Part shown: one piece after another, positions 24,734 to 33,879 of the stretch
How the letters are laid out: each line of letters begins with the position of its first letter
How positions within the stretch are numbered: position 1 is the stretch's first letter
Origin: Butyrivibrio proteoclasticus
Lineage (GTDB): Bacteria > Bacillota > Clostridia > Lachnospirales > Lachnospiraceae
NCBI RefSeq assembly: GCF_900115735.1
Contig: NZ_FOXO01000020.1
Location: 1-64,000 of the forward strand
DNA: 64,000 nucleotides
Reading direction: 5' to 3'
The notes under the pieces: model-generated
What the model saw: only the letters and a program-made list of their open reading frames with translations
Told to the model about the DNA's origin: nothing
Databases searched by the model: none
Program-made: the position numbers and the translations under genes

Positions 24734-25205
24734 CTTCCATATCCATTTCTTCATTCATCCTGCGCTCAGCATTGAGCCTTAGCGGCAGAAGGAAGAACTC
24801 AATAATAACAGCGTACAGTCCGGACAAAAAGCAGACTGCCAGGTTGGGACCCAGAGTCGACATGTCATCAAGATGGCCCATGATGAGCACTCCTGATATT
24901 ATGATTGCAAAAAGAGCTGCAAAGACCGTGAGCTTCTGAGCCGCCGCAACGGCTTCTATTATGTTTTTCAGCTCAAGAAGCCTGTAATCTTTGATCCCCA
25001 CAGAAAACGACTTTACAAAGTCTTTCCATTCTCCCATGATAAGAAGCCCCGGGATCAGGATAAGCAGAATAATGATCAGTGATGGAAGATCTATAAACTA
25101 CGCCACAGCTGATAATCCGTAGCTTCCCCCCAGGAGCAGAAAAGTAAATACTGCCACAAAGAGCAAAAGTTCCCCAAGTAAAACCATGCGAATATTCTTT
25201 TTCAT
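24705..25205 (-). pseudogene. MotA/TolQ/ExbB-like proton-channel protein with amber stop
   Basis: The frame from an ATG at 25205 (GGAGAC site upstream) reads 35 codons, meets TAG at 25098-25100, and then continues in frame as IDLPSLIIILLILIPG and MGEWKDFVKSF... to the end. It keeps the TLGPNLAVCFLSGLYAVIIE motif of MotA/TolQ channels. A single nonsense mutation has broken a protein of about 166 aa. A downstream ATG at 25037 could give a shorter product, but that would lack the first TM helices. Confidence 0.8.
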
Positions 25206-25326
25206 AATATAAGTCTCCTTTTGTAAATGGGTAATTGACCATATTAAATGTCCCTATAATCAAGATATACCACATATACCTGGGGAATTATATAGTACCT
25301 TTTGAGTTCGGGCGGAATACGTCGCT

Positions 25327-25608
25327 TTACCAGATCAGTGGTATAACCTTGTACCTTACCCGCTTTTTGTAATCAGAGTATCCCTCAAACCCTTCTTCAA
25401 GTACCTGTTCTTCATTGCGGATACGTTTAGCGATTATTGGAATATTTAAGAGCATGATGGCAAAAGAAATAACCGATCCAAGCACAAGAGGCATTGATAA
25501 GAACAAAAGAAAACCTACAAGCAGCACTCCCGATATCACTTTTGTTATTGCCTGTGCAAACAATTTACCACTCATACAAAGTCTCTCCCAAAATGCAGAA
25601 TTCTGCAT
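25327..25608 (-). pseudogene. ICMT/PEMT-type methyltransferase, 5' truncated
   Basis: The C-terminal half of an isoprenylcysteine/phospholipid methyltransferase remains: two TM helices, then RIRNEEQVLEEGFEGYSDYK, which is the SAM-side motif of that family. The N-terminal TM helices are missing. The break lies about 60 nt from the MITE end, so insertion or deletion there is the likely cause. Confidence 0.75.
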
Positions 25609-25669
25609 TTTCAGCGATTACGATAATATTATAAAACAGCCCGGGACAAATGTCCCCCTGACTCCGTCC

Positions 25670-25977
25670 CAATGCCATTTAGATAAGAAAAAGTTGTGAC
25701 AGAGCAACAAGCATGATATTTATAGCGTCTACGTGAGATGCTGCTCTTTATTAGTAGTAGAACACGTAAAAATAAACAGATATTTGGAAAAAATACGTGA
25801 GGAGAGGCTTGTTAACGTGGGTGTATCACGTAGAATGCCAGAAAATCATTGCGAAACTACGTGATAACAGTCTAAAGATAAAGCGGTGTCACGTAGATGT
25901 CCACGCTACTATATAATCTGAAGAACGTAGCATGCCTATTTCGCATTTACTGCATTTTCTTATCTAAATGACATTGC
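25670..25977. mobile_element. MITE-like 308-bp unit with IS4-type ends
   Basis: Ends are 22-bp inverted repeats with one mismatch (CAATGYCATTTAGATAAGAA...) and match the ends of the nearby IS. There is no ORF. The interior has at least six TACGTGA/TCACGTA motifs in both directions. It could be an internally deleted relative mobilised in trans, or a spacer that evolved separately. Confidence 0.72.
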
Positions 25978-25996
25978 TAGGACCACCCGAAGGGTG

Positions 25997-27484
25997 TTAT
26001 AGTTCTTTTTCATGCAATGCCTGAATATCATCAATTGCGGAGAGCATAGGTTTTACGTTCTGATGGAGAATGACTCTCTGAACGTAGTTATGAGTGATCT
26101 GCATAACTGTGCCGCTTAGTGAAAGGACACCGATAAGGTTAGGTATTGCCATCATTCCGTTGAATGTATCTGAAAGATCCCAGGCAAGTGTAAGATCCAT
26201 AGTTGCGCCAAATACGATGAATACTACGAAAATGATGTGGTAGAACTTTATATTTTTTCTTCCGAAAAGATATTCAAATGCTTTGCTTCCGTACTGGCTC
26301 CAGCCAAGAGTAGTAGAGAAGGCAAAGAGCAAAATAGCGATTGCGATAAAGGCATATCCGAACTTACCAAATACAGTTGAAAAAGCTTCAGCGACAAGAG
26401 CGGTTGATACCTGACTTGAAGTTACAACGCCGGTCTCAAGGTCCACAAGACCACTTGAAAGAACTGCAAAAGCTGTGATGGAGCATACGATTATAGTATC
26501 TGCAAATACCTCGAAAATTCCCCACATTCCCTGAACTACAGGCTCACGAACGTTTGAGCTTGAGTGAACGATTACTGATGAGCCAAGTCCGGCTTCGTTA
26601 GAGAATACTCCTCTTTTCATTCCCCACTGAACAGCCATTGCTACGCCGCTACCTACAATACCGCCGCCTACAGCGCGAAGGCCAAAGGCACTTTTGATGA
26701 TTGATGTAAATACTGCGCCAAGCTGGTCAATGTGCATGATGCAGACTATGATGGCGCCGACCATATATATGATAGCCATGAAAGGAACAAGTTTTTCTGT
26801 GACAGAGGCGATTCTCTTAAGACCGCCAACGATAACAAGGCTTGCAATGATCATAAGTAAGATTCCGGTAACAATGCTTGGGATACCAAAGGCAGTGTTC
26901 ATATTGACTGCGATTGAATTGATCTGGCCCATGTTGCCGATACCAAATGAAGCTAGGATACAGAAGATACTAAAAAGAACTGCCAGGACAGAGCCTGCAA
27001 CCTTGCAGCCGGGCTTGGAACCCAGGCCGTCACGAAGATAATACATAGCACCGCCGCACCACTCATTTCTTTCGTTTCTTCTGCGGTAGTAAATACCAAG
27101 TACATTTTCTGAGAAGTTAGTCATCATTCCGAAAAATGCCACAATCCACATCCAAAAAATAGCACCTGGGCCACCTGATGCGATGGCAGCAGCAACACCG
27201 GCGATATTACCTGTTCCAATTGTAGCTGCCAGTGCTGTACACAGGCTCTGGAACTGAGATATCTGAGTGTCATTCTTTTTCGTATGTGCAGTGACATGCG
27301 AGTCTTTAAATATTCCACCGATCGTGTTCGAAACCCAATGTTTAAAGTGGGATATTTGGAAAAATTTAGTGAGACATGTCATAAGAATTCCTGTTCCTAC
27401 TAAAAGAACAAGCATTGGAAGTCCCCAAACAAATCCGTTTACGGCATTATTGACGTTTTCAACAGTTGATAAAAATTTCTCCAT
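25997..27484 (-). CDS. Sodium:alanine (AGCS) symporter
   Basis: This 495-aa protein has the AGCS hallmarks: about 10-11 TM helices, TALAATIGTGNIAGVAAAI (about 90-108; sodium/substrate site) and GPGAIFWMW. KRGVFSNEAGLGSSVIVHS in the middle matches the second conserved motif. It imports alanine or glycine with sodium. An alternate ATG 4 codons upstream lacks a good ribosome site; the chosen one has GGAGA. It is monocistronic and ends against the transposon. Confidence 0.92.
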   Translation of the reverse strand: MEKFLSTVENVNNAVNGFVWGLPMLVLLVGTGILMTCLTKFFQISHFKHWVSNTIGGIFKDSHVTAHTKKNDTQISQFQSLCTALAATIGTGNIAGVAAAIASGGPGAIFWMWIVAFFGMMTNFSENVLGIYYRRRNERNEWCGGAMYYLRDGLGSKPGCKVAGSVLAVLFSIFCILASFGIGNMGQINSIAVNMNTAFGIPSIVTGILLMIIASLVIVGGLKRIASVTEKLVPFMAIIYMVGAIIVCIMHIDQLGAVFTSIIKSAFGLRAVGGGIVGSGVAMAVQWGMKRGVFSNEAGLGSSVIVHSSSNVREPVVQGMWGIFEVFADTIIVCSITAFAVLSSGLVDLETGVVTSSQVSTALVAEAFSTVFGKFGYAFIAIAILLFAFSTTLGWSQYGSKAFEYLFGRKNIKFYHIIFVVFIVFGATMDLTLAWDLSDTFNGMMAIPNLIGVLSLSGTVMQITHNYVQRVILHQNVKPMLSAIDDIQALHEKEL

Positions 27485-27635
27485 ATGACTCTCCATCCTA
27501 TTAAAAAAGTTTTTTTTACTTTATCACATTAAAATCAGAAAAGGAAGTAAAATGTATAATTGTATACAAAAATATTGCAACAATACATGCTACCGATAAA
27601 AAGAAAACGTGTTTATAATAAATGTAGCAAAAAGC

Positions 27636-27782
27636 ATGACATCTTGAACTAAATTCCAGAAATCCGCATATACTGCGGATTTCGTGAGAATATGAGTGAA
27701 GAGTCAACCAAGCCTCATCGACGAAGTCGATTTAAATTAGCTTGGTTGATGCATTCTTGAATTGTTGATTCAAGAATGCATA
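27636..27782 (+). repeat. Structured repeat family, copy A
   Basis: This 147-nt unit is 98% identical to the unit at 51437. Stem 1 (27660-27682) pairs AAATCCGCA with TGCGGATTT. Stem 2 (27704-27749) pairs TCAACCAAGC with GCTTGGTTGA and encloses ATCGAC-GAA-GTCGAT. Stem 3 (27749-27781) pairs ATGCATTCTTGAAT with its complement. The 5' arm TCTTGAA (27642-27648) can pair with the same 3' arm as stem 3. The rest of the gap 27485-27808 has only promoter-like AT-rich sequence. Confidence 0.85.
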
Positions 27783-27808
27783 TTACTATGAGTGGGGGAT
27801 TATGGACA

Positions 27809-29623
27809 ATGGAGGAAGGCATCTTTAGGGGAAGAAAGATACAGTTTTCGCAGGACTATCTAAATCTGAAGCAGAGTAAGCAGATCCAGGCGCTTGCGTG
27901 CATCGGAATCATGATACATCACGTCACACAGCAGATAACGTCATATGGAAATAATCCTAAAGGACCCATCACTGTATTTAGTTACATAGGATTTATGTTC
28001 ACAGCACTGTTCTTTTTCTTTTCTGGATATGGGCTTATCTATAGCTATCTAAGTAAAGAGGACTATCTTGGAGGTTTTCTTAAAAAACGCCTTCCGGCGG
28101 TGCTTATCCCTTTTTGGATTACCAATCTTTTGATTGTTTTGGCCCAGTTGTTCTATAAAAAAGAATCCCTTGGTTTAGTTAAGGGGTTAAAAGAGATACT
28201 TGGTCTTATATTGGTAAACAGTAATGGCTGGTTTGTGATAGAGATTGTTATTTTGTATCTTTTGTTTTATGGCGTTTTTTCAGTTGTGAAGAACAAGGAC
28301 ATGGCGCTGTTTTTGCTGTGTCTTTTAACAGTTGCACTGATTGGATTTAGCTTTTTCCAGGGCCATGATCCATATGAAGGAAAGGTCCACTGGTTTAGAG
28401 GCGAGTGGTGGTACAATTCTACGATCTGCTTTTGCTATGGGCTTATATATGCAAGGTTCAAGGAACAGATAGAGAGTAAATTAAAAAGAGCTTACTATCC
28501 ATTTGTTGTTGTGATGGGAATTCTTACGCTGCTCATGACAGCAGGCAATATCTATTGCCTTGATCACTATGGCTATTATCGTGAATGGGTGCATGATGGG
28601 GCGAGTTTTGCAGCGATAACTCTATTTGTACAGATGGTTACATGTATTATTTTTACGACTTTTGTGCTTCTTCTCAATATGAGATTCCCGCTAAAAAGCA
28701 GAATACTTGAGTATCTTGGGAGCATTTTGCTTCCGCTGTTTTTGGTACATGGCTATGTGGTGAATACTCTTTTGCATGATATAAGGGTGAGTGACTTGTT
28801 AAGATATGTGATCATAATTGGCGTAAGTATAGGCCTTGCGGCTGTCATCGCGCCGGTTACAAATTTTGCTGTCAAGGCTGTAAAAGAACTTTTGAATAAT
28901 TCTTTTGAAACAACGAAGAGCAAAAAAACAAATTTAAAAAAGGTAGCGATCATTTTAGCTCTTATGTGCGGCTTGGCAGTAATAGCAATCCCTGTAATCC
29001 ATTCAGTTGTTATTTCAAAAGAATTCAGTGAAGAATGCGCTGTTTTTAAGGATGCGCAGGTGGGCGATGTAGTAAAGTTTGGGCATTATAATACCAAGAT
29101 TAACAATCCCGGGAAAGAGAGGCTGACCTGGGAAGTTGTAAAGAGGCAGGACGACAGGCTGTGCCTTATGTGCGAGTATGGAATCGCAGGAAGCTATTAC
29201 AATCAGCATCATCAGGAGATAACCTGGGAAGATTCAGATATTAGAAAGCTTATAAATTCAAAAGAGTTCACGGGGAGCTTTAGTGGTAAGGAAGCGGATA
29301 TCATCCTTCAAAATGATGGGGATATGCTGACTTTGTTAACCCCTGAGGAAGCAGAAGAGTTTTTTGAAAATGATGAGGCAAGGCAAATTGCAATAACAGA
29401 TGTTGCGACCAGAAACGGAGTGAACATCAACACTCCCAGCAAGGTCAACAATTGGGATATGAAAGGCTACAGATCCTCATGGTGGTGGCTTAGAGGTGAA
29501 AATACAACTCCATGTATAACTGCACCAATTGTAACGGTTGACGGAACAATCGTTATGGATGAAAAAGTAGTAAATAAGCCAGGTGGGGCAATAAGACCTG
29601 TTGTTTGGATTTTATTGCGTTAA
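27809..29623 (+). CDS. Acyltransferase 3-family protein with DUF6273-like tail
   Basis: This 604-aa protein has about 10 TM helices with the acyltransferase-3 hallmark (QALACIGIMIHHV, catalytic His near 40, and FFFFSGYGLIYSY). After a last TM helix near residue 400 comes an outside domain (VGDVVKFGHYNTKI...WEVVKRQDDRLCLMCEYGIAG...WWWLRG) of the DUF6273 type. It probably O-acetylates surface glycans. The start chosen has GGGGGA 10 nt upstream; longer starts fall inside repeat A. If they were used, the repeat would fold over the coding start. Confidence 0.82.
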   Translation: MEEGIFRGRKIQFSQDYLNLKQSKQIQALACIGIMIHHVTQQITSYGNNPKGPITVFSYIGFMFTALFFFFSGYGLIYSYLSKEDYLGGFLKKRLPAVLIPFWITNLLIVLAQLFYKKESLGLVKGLKEILGLILVNSNGWFVIEIVILYLLFYGVFSVVKNKDMALFLLCLLTVALIGFSFFQGHDPYEGKVHWFRGEWWYNSTICFCYGLIYARFKEQIESKLKRAYYPFVVVMGILTLLMTAGNIYCLDHYGYYREWVHDGASFAAITLFVQMVTCIIFTTFVLLLNMRFPLKSRILEYLGSILLPLFLVHGYVVNTLLHDIRVSDLLRYVIIIGVSIGLAAVIAPVTNFAVKAVKELLNNSFETTKSKKTNLKKVAIILALMCGLAVIAIPVIHSVVISKEFSEECAVFKDAQVGDVVKFGHYNTKINNPGKERLTWEVVKRQDDRLCLMCEYGIAGSYYNQHHQEITWEDSDIRKLINSKEFTGSFSGKEADIILQNDGDMLTLLTPEEAEEFFENDEARQIAITDVATRNGVNINTPSKVNNWDMKGYRSSWWWLRGENTTPCITAPIVTVDGTIVMDEKVVNKPGGAIRPVVWILLR

Positions 29624-29707
29624 ACCGGTAGCGTATTTTGAGGCGTTAGTGTATAATTTTTTTTATGCTTTTTTGAAAGAAGTTATTATAGATTGGAGAG
29701 TAGTATT

Positions 29708-31075
29708 TTGAAACAGGAACACAGAGGATCTTTTTCAGGAAAAATTGGTTTTGTATTGTCTGCGGCAGGCGCGTCAGTAGGCTTGGGAAATATTTGGAGA
29801 TTCCCTTATCTTTGCGCTAAATATGGCGGAGGAATCTTCCTTATCGTGTATATTCTTTTGGCGCTTACATTTGGATATACCATGATAATTGCTGAGACTG
29901 CTATTGGAAGATATACCAAGAAAAGTCCGGTTGGAGCATTTAACAGTATCAGCAACAATAAATGGATGGGACTTGGCGGATGGATCAATGCTATTATCCC
30001 GATTTTGATCGTCCCCTATTATTCAGTAATTGGCGGTTGGGTATGCAAATATCTTTATGAATACATCACAAATGATGTGAATGTGATAGCGGGTGATACC
30101 TTTTTTACCGATTTTATAACTGATGGTATTGCGTCAGAGATTTGGTTTGTAGTCTTTGCTGCTCTTGTCATGATAGTAATATTCATGGGAGTTGAGGGCG
30201 GAATAGAGCGTGTATCAAAAATGGTTATGCCTGTTCTTGTGGTAATTGCAGTTATTATCTGTGTATACTCAGTAACAAGACCGGGTGCTTTGGAGGGGGT
30301 AAAATACCTCTTTGTCCCTAATTTCCAGCACTTTTCCATTATGACTATAGTTACAGCTATGGGCCAGATGTTTTATTCCTTATCAATAGCGATGGGAATC
30401 CTTATCACTTTCGGCTCATATGTAAAAAAGGAAGTCAGCATTGAAGGTTCAACCAAGCAGGTTGAGTTCTTTGACACCATAATAGCTATTCTTGCCAGCC
30501 TTATGATCATTCCTGCAGTATTCTCTTTTTATCACGGAGATGAGAGCATGCTCAAGGCAGGACCATCACTTATGTTCATAACTATGCCACAGATATTTGC
30601 AAGCATGGGATTTGGTAAGATTATAGGAATCCTTTTCTTTGCACTTGTTTTGTTTGCGGCAGTTACGAGTGCCATTGCACTTACAGAGAGCGCAGTTTCA
30701 ACATTTTCTGATGAGTTTAAATGGAGCAGAAAAAAGGGAAGCATAATAATGATTGTCATCATGCTTGTACTTGGAAGCCTTTCATCCCTTGGAAATGGGC
30801 CTCTTAGCTCTGTGACAATAATAGGAATGCAGTTCCTTGATTTCTTTGATTTCCTTACAAACTCAGTTATGATGCCTATAGCAGCTGTCGCTACATGTGT
30901 ACTTATAACCAGGTTTATGGGAATTGATAAGCTTGAAGCGGAAGTTGAGCAGGATGGACATCCATTCAAAAGAAAAAGAGTCTTCTCTTTTATGATCAGA
31001 TTCCTTTGTCCTTTATTTGTTCTTATTATTTTAGTAAGTGCGATACTTAATGTATTTGGCATCATAAATATGTAA
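29708..31075 (+). CDS. Sodium-dependent (NSS/SNF) transporter
   Basis: This 455-aa transporter begins with KIGFVLSAAGASVGLGNIWR, the TM1 sodium-site motif of the neurotransmitter:sodium symporter family. FPYLCAKYGGG follows, and about 11-12 TM helices are present, as in bacterial LeuT-like proteins. It imports amino acids or amines. TTG is the likely start, 7 nt after GGAGAG; a second in-frame TTG upstream lacks such a site. A terminator follows. Confidence 0.9.
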   Translation: MKQEHRGSFSGKIGFVLSAAGASVGLGNIWRFPYLCAKYGGGIFLIVYILLALTFGYTMIIAETAIGRYTKKSPVGAFNSISNNKWMGLGGWINAIIPILIVPYYSVIGGWVCKYLYEYITNDVNVIAGDTFFTDFITDGIASEIWFVVFAALVMIVIFMGVEGGIERVSKMVMPVLVVIAVIICVYSVTRPGALEGVKYLFVPNFQHFSIMTIVTAMGQMFYSLSIAMGILITFGSYVKKEVSIEGSTKQVEFFDTIIAILASLMIIPAVFSFYHGDESMLKAGPSLMFITMPQIFASMGFGKIIGILFFALVLFAAVTSAIALTESAVSTFSDEFKWSRKKGSIIMIVIMLVLGSLSSLGNGPLSSVTIIGMQFLDFFDFLTNSVMMPIAAVATCVLITRFMGIDKLEAEVEQDGHPFKRKRVFSFMIRFLCPLFVLIILVSAILNVFGIINM

Positions 31076-31079
31076 TAGA

Positions 31080-31118
31080 AAATGCGGCATAAACAGTTGA
31101 TTTATGCCGCATTTATTG
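31080..31118. terminator. Bidirectional terminator
   Basis: AATGCGGCATAAA pairs with TTTATGCCGCATT around CAGTTGA, between convergent transporter and GT2 genes, with A and T runs on both sides. Confidence 0.85.
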
Positions 31119-31121
31119 ATA

Positions 31122-32144
31122 TCAATTGGTTTTTTTGTCATATATACTAATGATTAACTTGCATAAACTTACGGTAAATGCATTGGGATGTCTTATACAG
31201 GTATAGAGTAATCGGTTTGATCTGGAAGTGATGTTTACCTTGGTTGACATCACTTTTTTTCTTATATCAGGGCTCAGGAATATTTCCCTGACACCTTTGA
31301 TGGTGCCCATGTCAGTGCTTCTAAGTACATTTTTTAGCACAATGAGCAGCATAATGACATATTCCCTGTCCATTTGTCTGTCATAATCAGGTATATTTTT
31401 GTCGGCGAAAATACTTCTAAAGGTTTTATCGGTAAGTTCAAGATTGGTAAGCAGTTTGGGACTGTAGGAATGGGCGATGGATGAACCTACAAGTCTGTAG
31501 TGATAAAAATATCCTTCCTTTACTATTACAAGTCTTTTACAGTCCAGAAGGCACGGAAGAATAATGTTCACGTCTTCACTCATAGAGATGTCAGTATTGC
31601 AGTATTTCAGATTCTCCATAAGGAGCTTTCTTGAAATAAGCTTCATACATCTGGACATGGTGATCGGTCGTACTTCATCGCCGAGAATGTGCGAATGTAG
31701 CTCTTCGAGGTCTTTTCCCATATAAATTCCAGGTGCAAGAGACTGAGTTTCCTTGCGGCGTTCGCCTGCTTTTTCAACAATGTAGTTGCTGGAAATAATT
31801 TCTGAATCTGTAAAAGATGGGTCAGTGAATGCCATCAGTTCTTTTGCCAAATCAAGGTCAATCCAGTCATCGCTGTCTACATAAGATAAGTAATCAGATG
31901 TGGCGGCTTTCGAACCCTCAATCCATGCGGACATGAGACCTCCGTTTGCCTTGTGTATTACTTTGACACGTGTATCTTTGTCTGCGTACTTATCACAAAG
32001 TACAGGACTAATACCATCGGTTGAACCATCATCTACAATGATTATCTCTATATCTGAAAATGTCTGTCCTAAAACAGAATCCATACACTTGGCAATGTAT
32101 TTGGCTGTGTTATATACGGGAATGATAAAGCTGATTTTTGCCAT
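31122..32144 (-). CDS. Family 2 glycosyltransferase
   Basis: This 340-aa GT-A enzyme begins ISFIIPVYNTAKYIAKCMDS and has IIIVDDGSTDG (nucleotide binding) and YLSYVDSDDWIDLD (DxD metal site). The C-terminal 120 residues are helical with no membrane segment. It probably adds sugars to a surface polymer or teichoic acid-like chain. An AGGAG site precedes the ATG. It is single-gene between two convergent units. Confidence 0.9.
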   Translation of the reverse strand: MAKISFIIPVYNTAKYIAKCMDSVLGQTFSDIEIIIVDDGSTDGISPVLCDKYADKDTRVKVIHKANGGLMSAWIEGSKAATSDYLSYVDSDDWIDLDLAKELMAFTDPSFTDSEIISSNYIVEKAGERRKETQSLAPGIYMGKDLEELHSHILGDEVRPITMSRCMKLISRKLLMENLKYCNTDISMSEDVNIILPCLLDCKRLVIVKEGYFYHYRLVGSSIAHSYSPKLLTNLELTDKTFRSIFADKNIPDYDRQMDREYVIMLLIVLKNVLRSTDMGTIKGVREIFLSPDIRKKVMSTKVNITSRSNRLLYTCIRHPNAFTVSLCKLIISIYDKKTN

Positions 32145-32286
32145 TAAAATGCTCCTAAAAATATTCTTAGATTATAATAGCATACAGCATTTTTTTAAAC
32201 AAAGAGTAATGATGATTGAGATGGCGTTTATATGAATTTTAGGTTAGAATTATAGGTATAAAAATCTCTTTTTGGAGGTATCGAGT

Positions 32287-32793
32287 ATGGGCAAGGTTTT
32301 TCATGTTGACAAGCAGATAGCAAACAAAAATGTTGAGGATTCCATCACAGAATGGACTAAGGTGGTTAAGTATGATGATATCAACGCCGAGGACAGACTT
32401 TTCGGCGGAAAACTTATGAGCTGGATCGATGAGGTTGCAGGAACAGTAGCTGTAAGGCATTCAGGAAATCCTATAGCTACGGCAGCAATCGACAATATGC
32501 AGTTCAAACAGGGGGCAGTTCTCGGAGATGTTCTTGTAATGATAGGCAAGATCACATATGTTGGCAAAACTTCAATGGAAGTAAGGGTAGATACCTATGT
32601 TGAGGATGTTAAGACGGGAATGCGCCATGTGCTCAACAGAGCATATCTTACTGAGGTGTGCATCGATGACGACGGGACACCATGCCTTGTTCCTTACGGA
32701 CTTAATATAAAGACTGAAAATGAAAAGGCTGAGTGGGAGGGTGCCATCAAGAGGCGTGAATTCCGCAAACAGCGCAGAATGGAAGGATTCTAA
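32287..32793 (+). CDS. Acyl-CoA thioesterase (hotdog fold)
   Basis: This 168-aa hotdog protein has NAEDRLFGGKLMSWIDEVAG (about 39-58), the catalytic Asp-helix of the YciA/BFIT-type thioesterases, and a CoA-binding basic C-terminus. It hydrolyses acyl-CoA esters. It precedes ptb-buk but is separated from them by a terminator-like hairpin, so it is probably a separate transcript. TTGGAGG gives the ATG used here. Confidence 0.85.
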   Translation: MGKVFHVDKQIANKNVEDSITEWTKVVKYDDINAEDRLFGGKLMSWIDEVAGTVAVRHSGNPIATAAIDNMQFKQGAVLGDVLVMIGKITYVGKTSMEVRVDTYVEDVKTGMRHVLNRAYLTEVCIDDDGTPCLVPYGLNIKTENEKAEWEGAIKRREFRKQRRMEGF

Positions 32794-32837
32794 ATTCTAA
32801 TAAAAAATTTATAAAGACGTTGAAATTAACAATAGGG

Positions 32838-32880
32838 AGTGTTAAACTTTTGTCATATGGCGAAGTTTAACACTTTCTTT
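32838..32880 (+). terminator. Terminator after thioesterase gene
   Basis: AGTGTTAAACTT pairs with AAGTTTAACACT around a 13-nt loop, followed by TTCTTT. The ptb start is 30 nt further on. Confidence 0.72.
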
Positions 32881-32909
32881 AGTTTATAGACAAATGGAGG
32901 TTTATTAAA

Positions 32910-33818
32910 ATGAGTAAGAGTTTTGACGACATTCTTGCTAAACTTAAGACAGCAAGCACCAAGAAAATGTCTGTTGCAGTTGCACAGGACACACACGTAC
33001 TTGAGGCTGTCAAGATTGCAAAAGAGAGAGGAATCGTAGATTCTATCCTTGTTGGTGATAAGGACCTGATCGAGGAGAAGGCAAAAGAGGTTGAAATGGA
33101 CCTTTCTGACTTTGAGATCATTGATGTTAAGGATACTATTGAGGCAGCTCGTACTGCAGTTTCACTTGTGTCATCAGGCAAGGCTGATATTTACATGAAG
33201 GGTGCTCTTGAGTCAAAAGACTTCCTTAAGAGCGTTCTTGATAAAGAAGTTGGTCTTCGTACAGGCCGTCCGCTTTCTCATGTTTGCGTATTTGAAATTC
33301 CAGGCATTGATCGTCTCTTATTCCTTACAGACGTTGCTTTCATGCCATATCCAACACTTGAAGATAAGAAAGTTATTATTGAATATACAGTAGATGTTGC
33401 AAGAGCTTGCGGTGTTGACTGCCCTAAGGTTGCTCCACTTGCAGCAGTAGAAGTTGTTAACCCTAAGATGCCTGTTACTGTTGAGGCAGCAGAGCTCACA
33501 AGACTTAACGAAGAGGGCGAGATCAAGAACTGTATCGTTGACGGACCTCTTTCAATGGACCTTGCAATTGATCCTGAGGCAGCTCAGCACAAAGCAGGAG
33601 CACTTGACAGAAAGATCGTCGGCGATGCTGATATCCTTCTTTTCCCTGATATCCACGCAGGAAACCTTACATACAAGACTATCGTAAGACTTGCGAAGGT
33701 TAAGAACGGTAACATTCTTACAGGAACAAAGGCACCGGTAATCCTTACATCAAGATCAGATTCTGTTGAAGTTAAGGTTAACTCAATCGCACTTGCTGCA
33801 GTAGTAGCAAATAAGTAA
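32910..33818 (+). CDS. ptb: Phosphate butyryltransferase
   Basis: This 302-aa enzyme of the phosphate acetyl/butyryltransferase family converts butyryl-CoA and phosphate to butyryl-phosphate. The Ptb pattern is clear: [16 protein letters not shown] (about 117-132), [11 protein letters not shown], and a C-terminal [20 protein letters not shown]. It is full length. With buk 61 nt downstream it forms the butyrate kinase route to butyrate and ATP. A GGAGG site is 8 nt before the ATG. Confidence 0.95.
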   Translation: MSKSFDDILAKLKTASTKKMSVAVAQDTHVLEAVKIAKERGIVDSILVGDKDLIEEKAKEVEMDLSDFEIIDVKDTIEAARTAVSLVSSGKADIYMKGALESKDFLKSVLDKEVGLRTGRPLSHVCVFEIPGIDRLLFLTDVAFMPYPTLEDKKVIIEYTVDVARACGVDCPKVAPLAAVEVVNPKMPVTVEAAELTRLNEEGEIKNCIVDGPLSMDLAIDPEAAQHKAGALDRKIVGDADILLFPDIHAGNLTYKTIVRLAKVKNGNILTGTKAPVILTSRSDSVEVKVNSIALAAVVANK

Positions 33819-33827
33819 GCTGAGAGA

Positions 33828-33858
33828 ACTTGACGAGGTTTTGTCGAGGCGTAACTAC
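33828..33858 (+). repeat. Degenerate hairpin-repeat-like sequence between ptb and buk
   Basis: ACT-T-GAC is followed by the 13-nt loop-like GAGGTTTTGTCGA, matching the family at 100 and 7092. The 3' arm (GGCGTAACT) no longer pairs with the 5' arm. It may be a decayed copy or chance. Confidence 0.35.
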
Positions 33859-33879
33859 ATTAAAAATAGGAGAATAATC

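Larger units (their letters stand above)
21892..25977. mobile_element. Composite transposon-like unit with 10-bp direct repeats
   Basis: The left end starts CAATGTCATTAAGATAAG and the right end is the inverse of CAATGTCATTTAGATAAG. Both are bordered by CTAGGACCAC (21882-21891 and 25978-25987), a 10-bp target duplication as expected for IS4-family transposition. Inside are a complete IS4-family IS, a decayed cargo operon of visibly higher GC, and a MITE-like terminal unit. Neither the IS alone nor the MITE alone has a matching flank, so the whole 4.1 kb appears to have jumped as one. Confidence 0.72.

Noticed and set aside
27776-27808. Earlier starts of the acyltransferase (27776, 27788)
   Set aside because: Both lie in or directly beside repeat A, and the ATG at 27809 has a better spaced GGGGGA; the upstream starts remain possible.
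33828-33858. Fifth functional copy of the 31-nt hairpin family
   Set aside because: The loop and 5' arm match, but the 3' arm does not pair, so it is listed only as a degenerate sequence.
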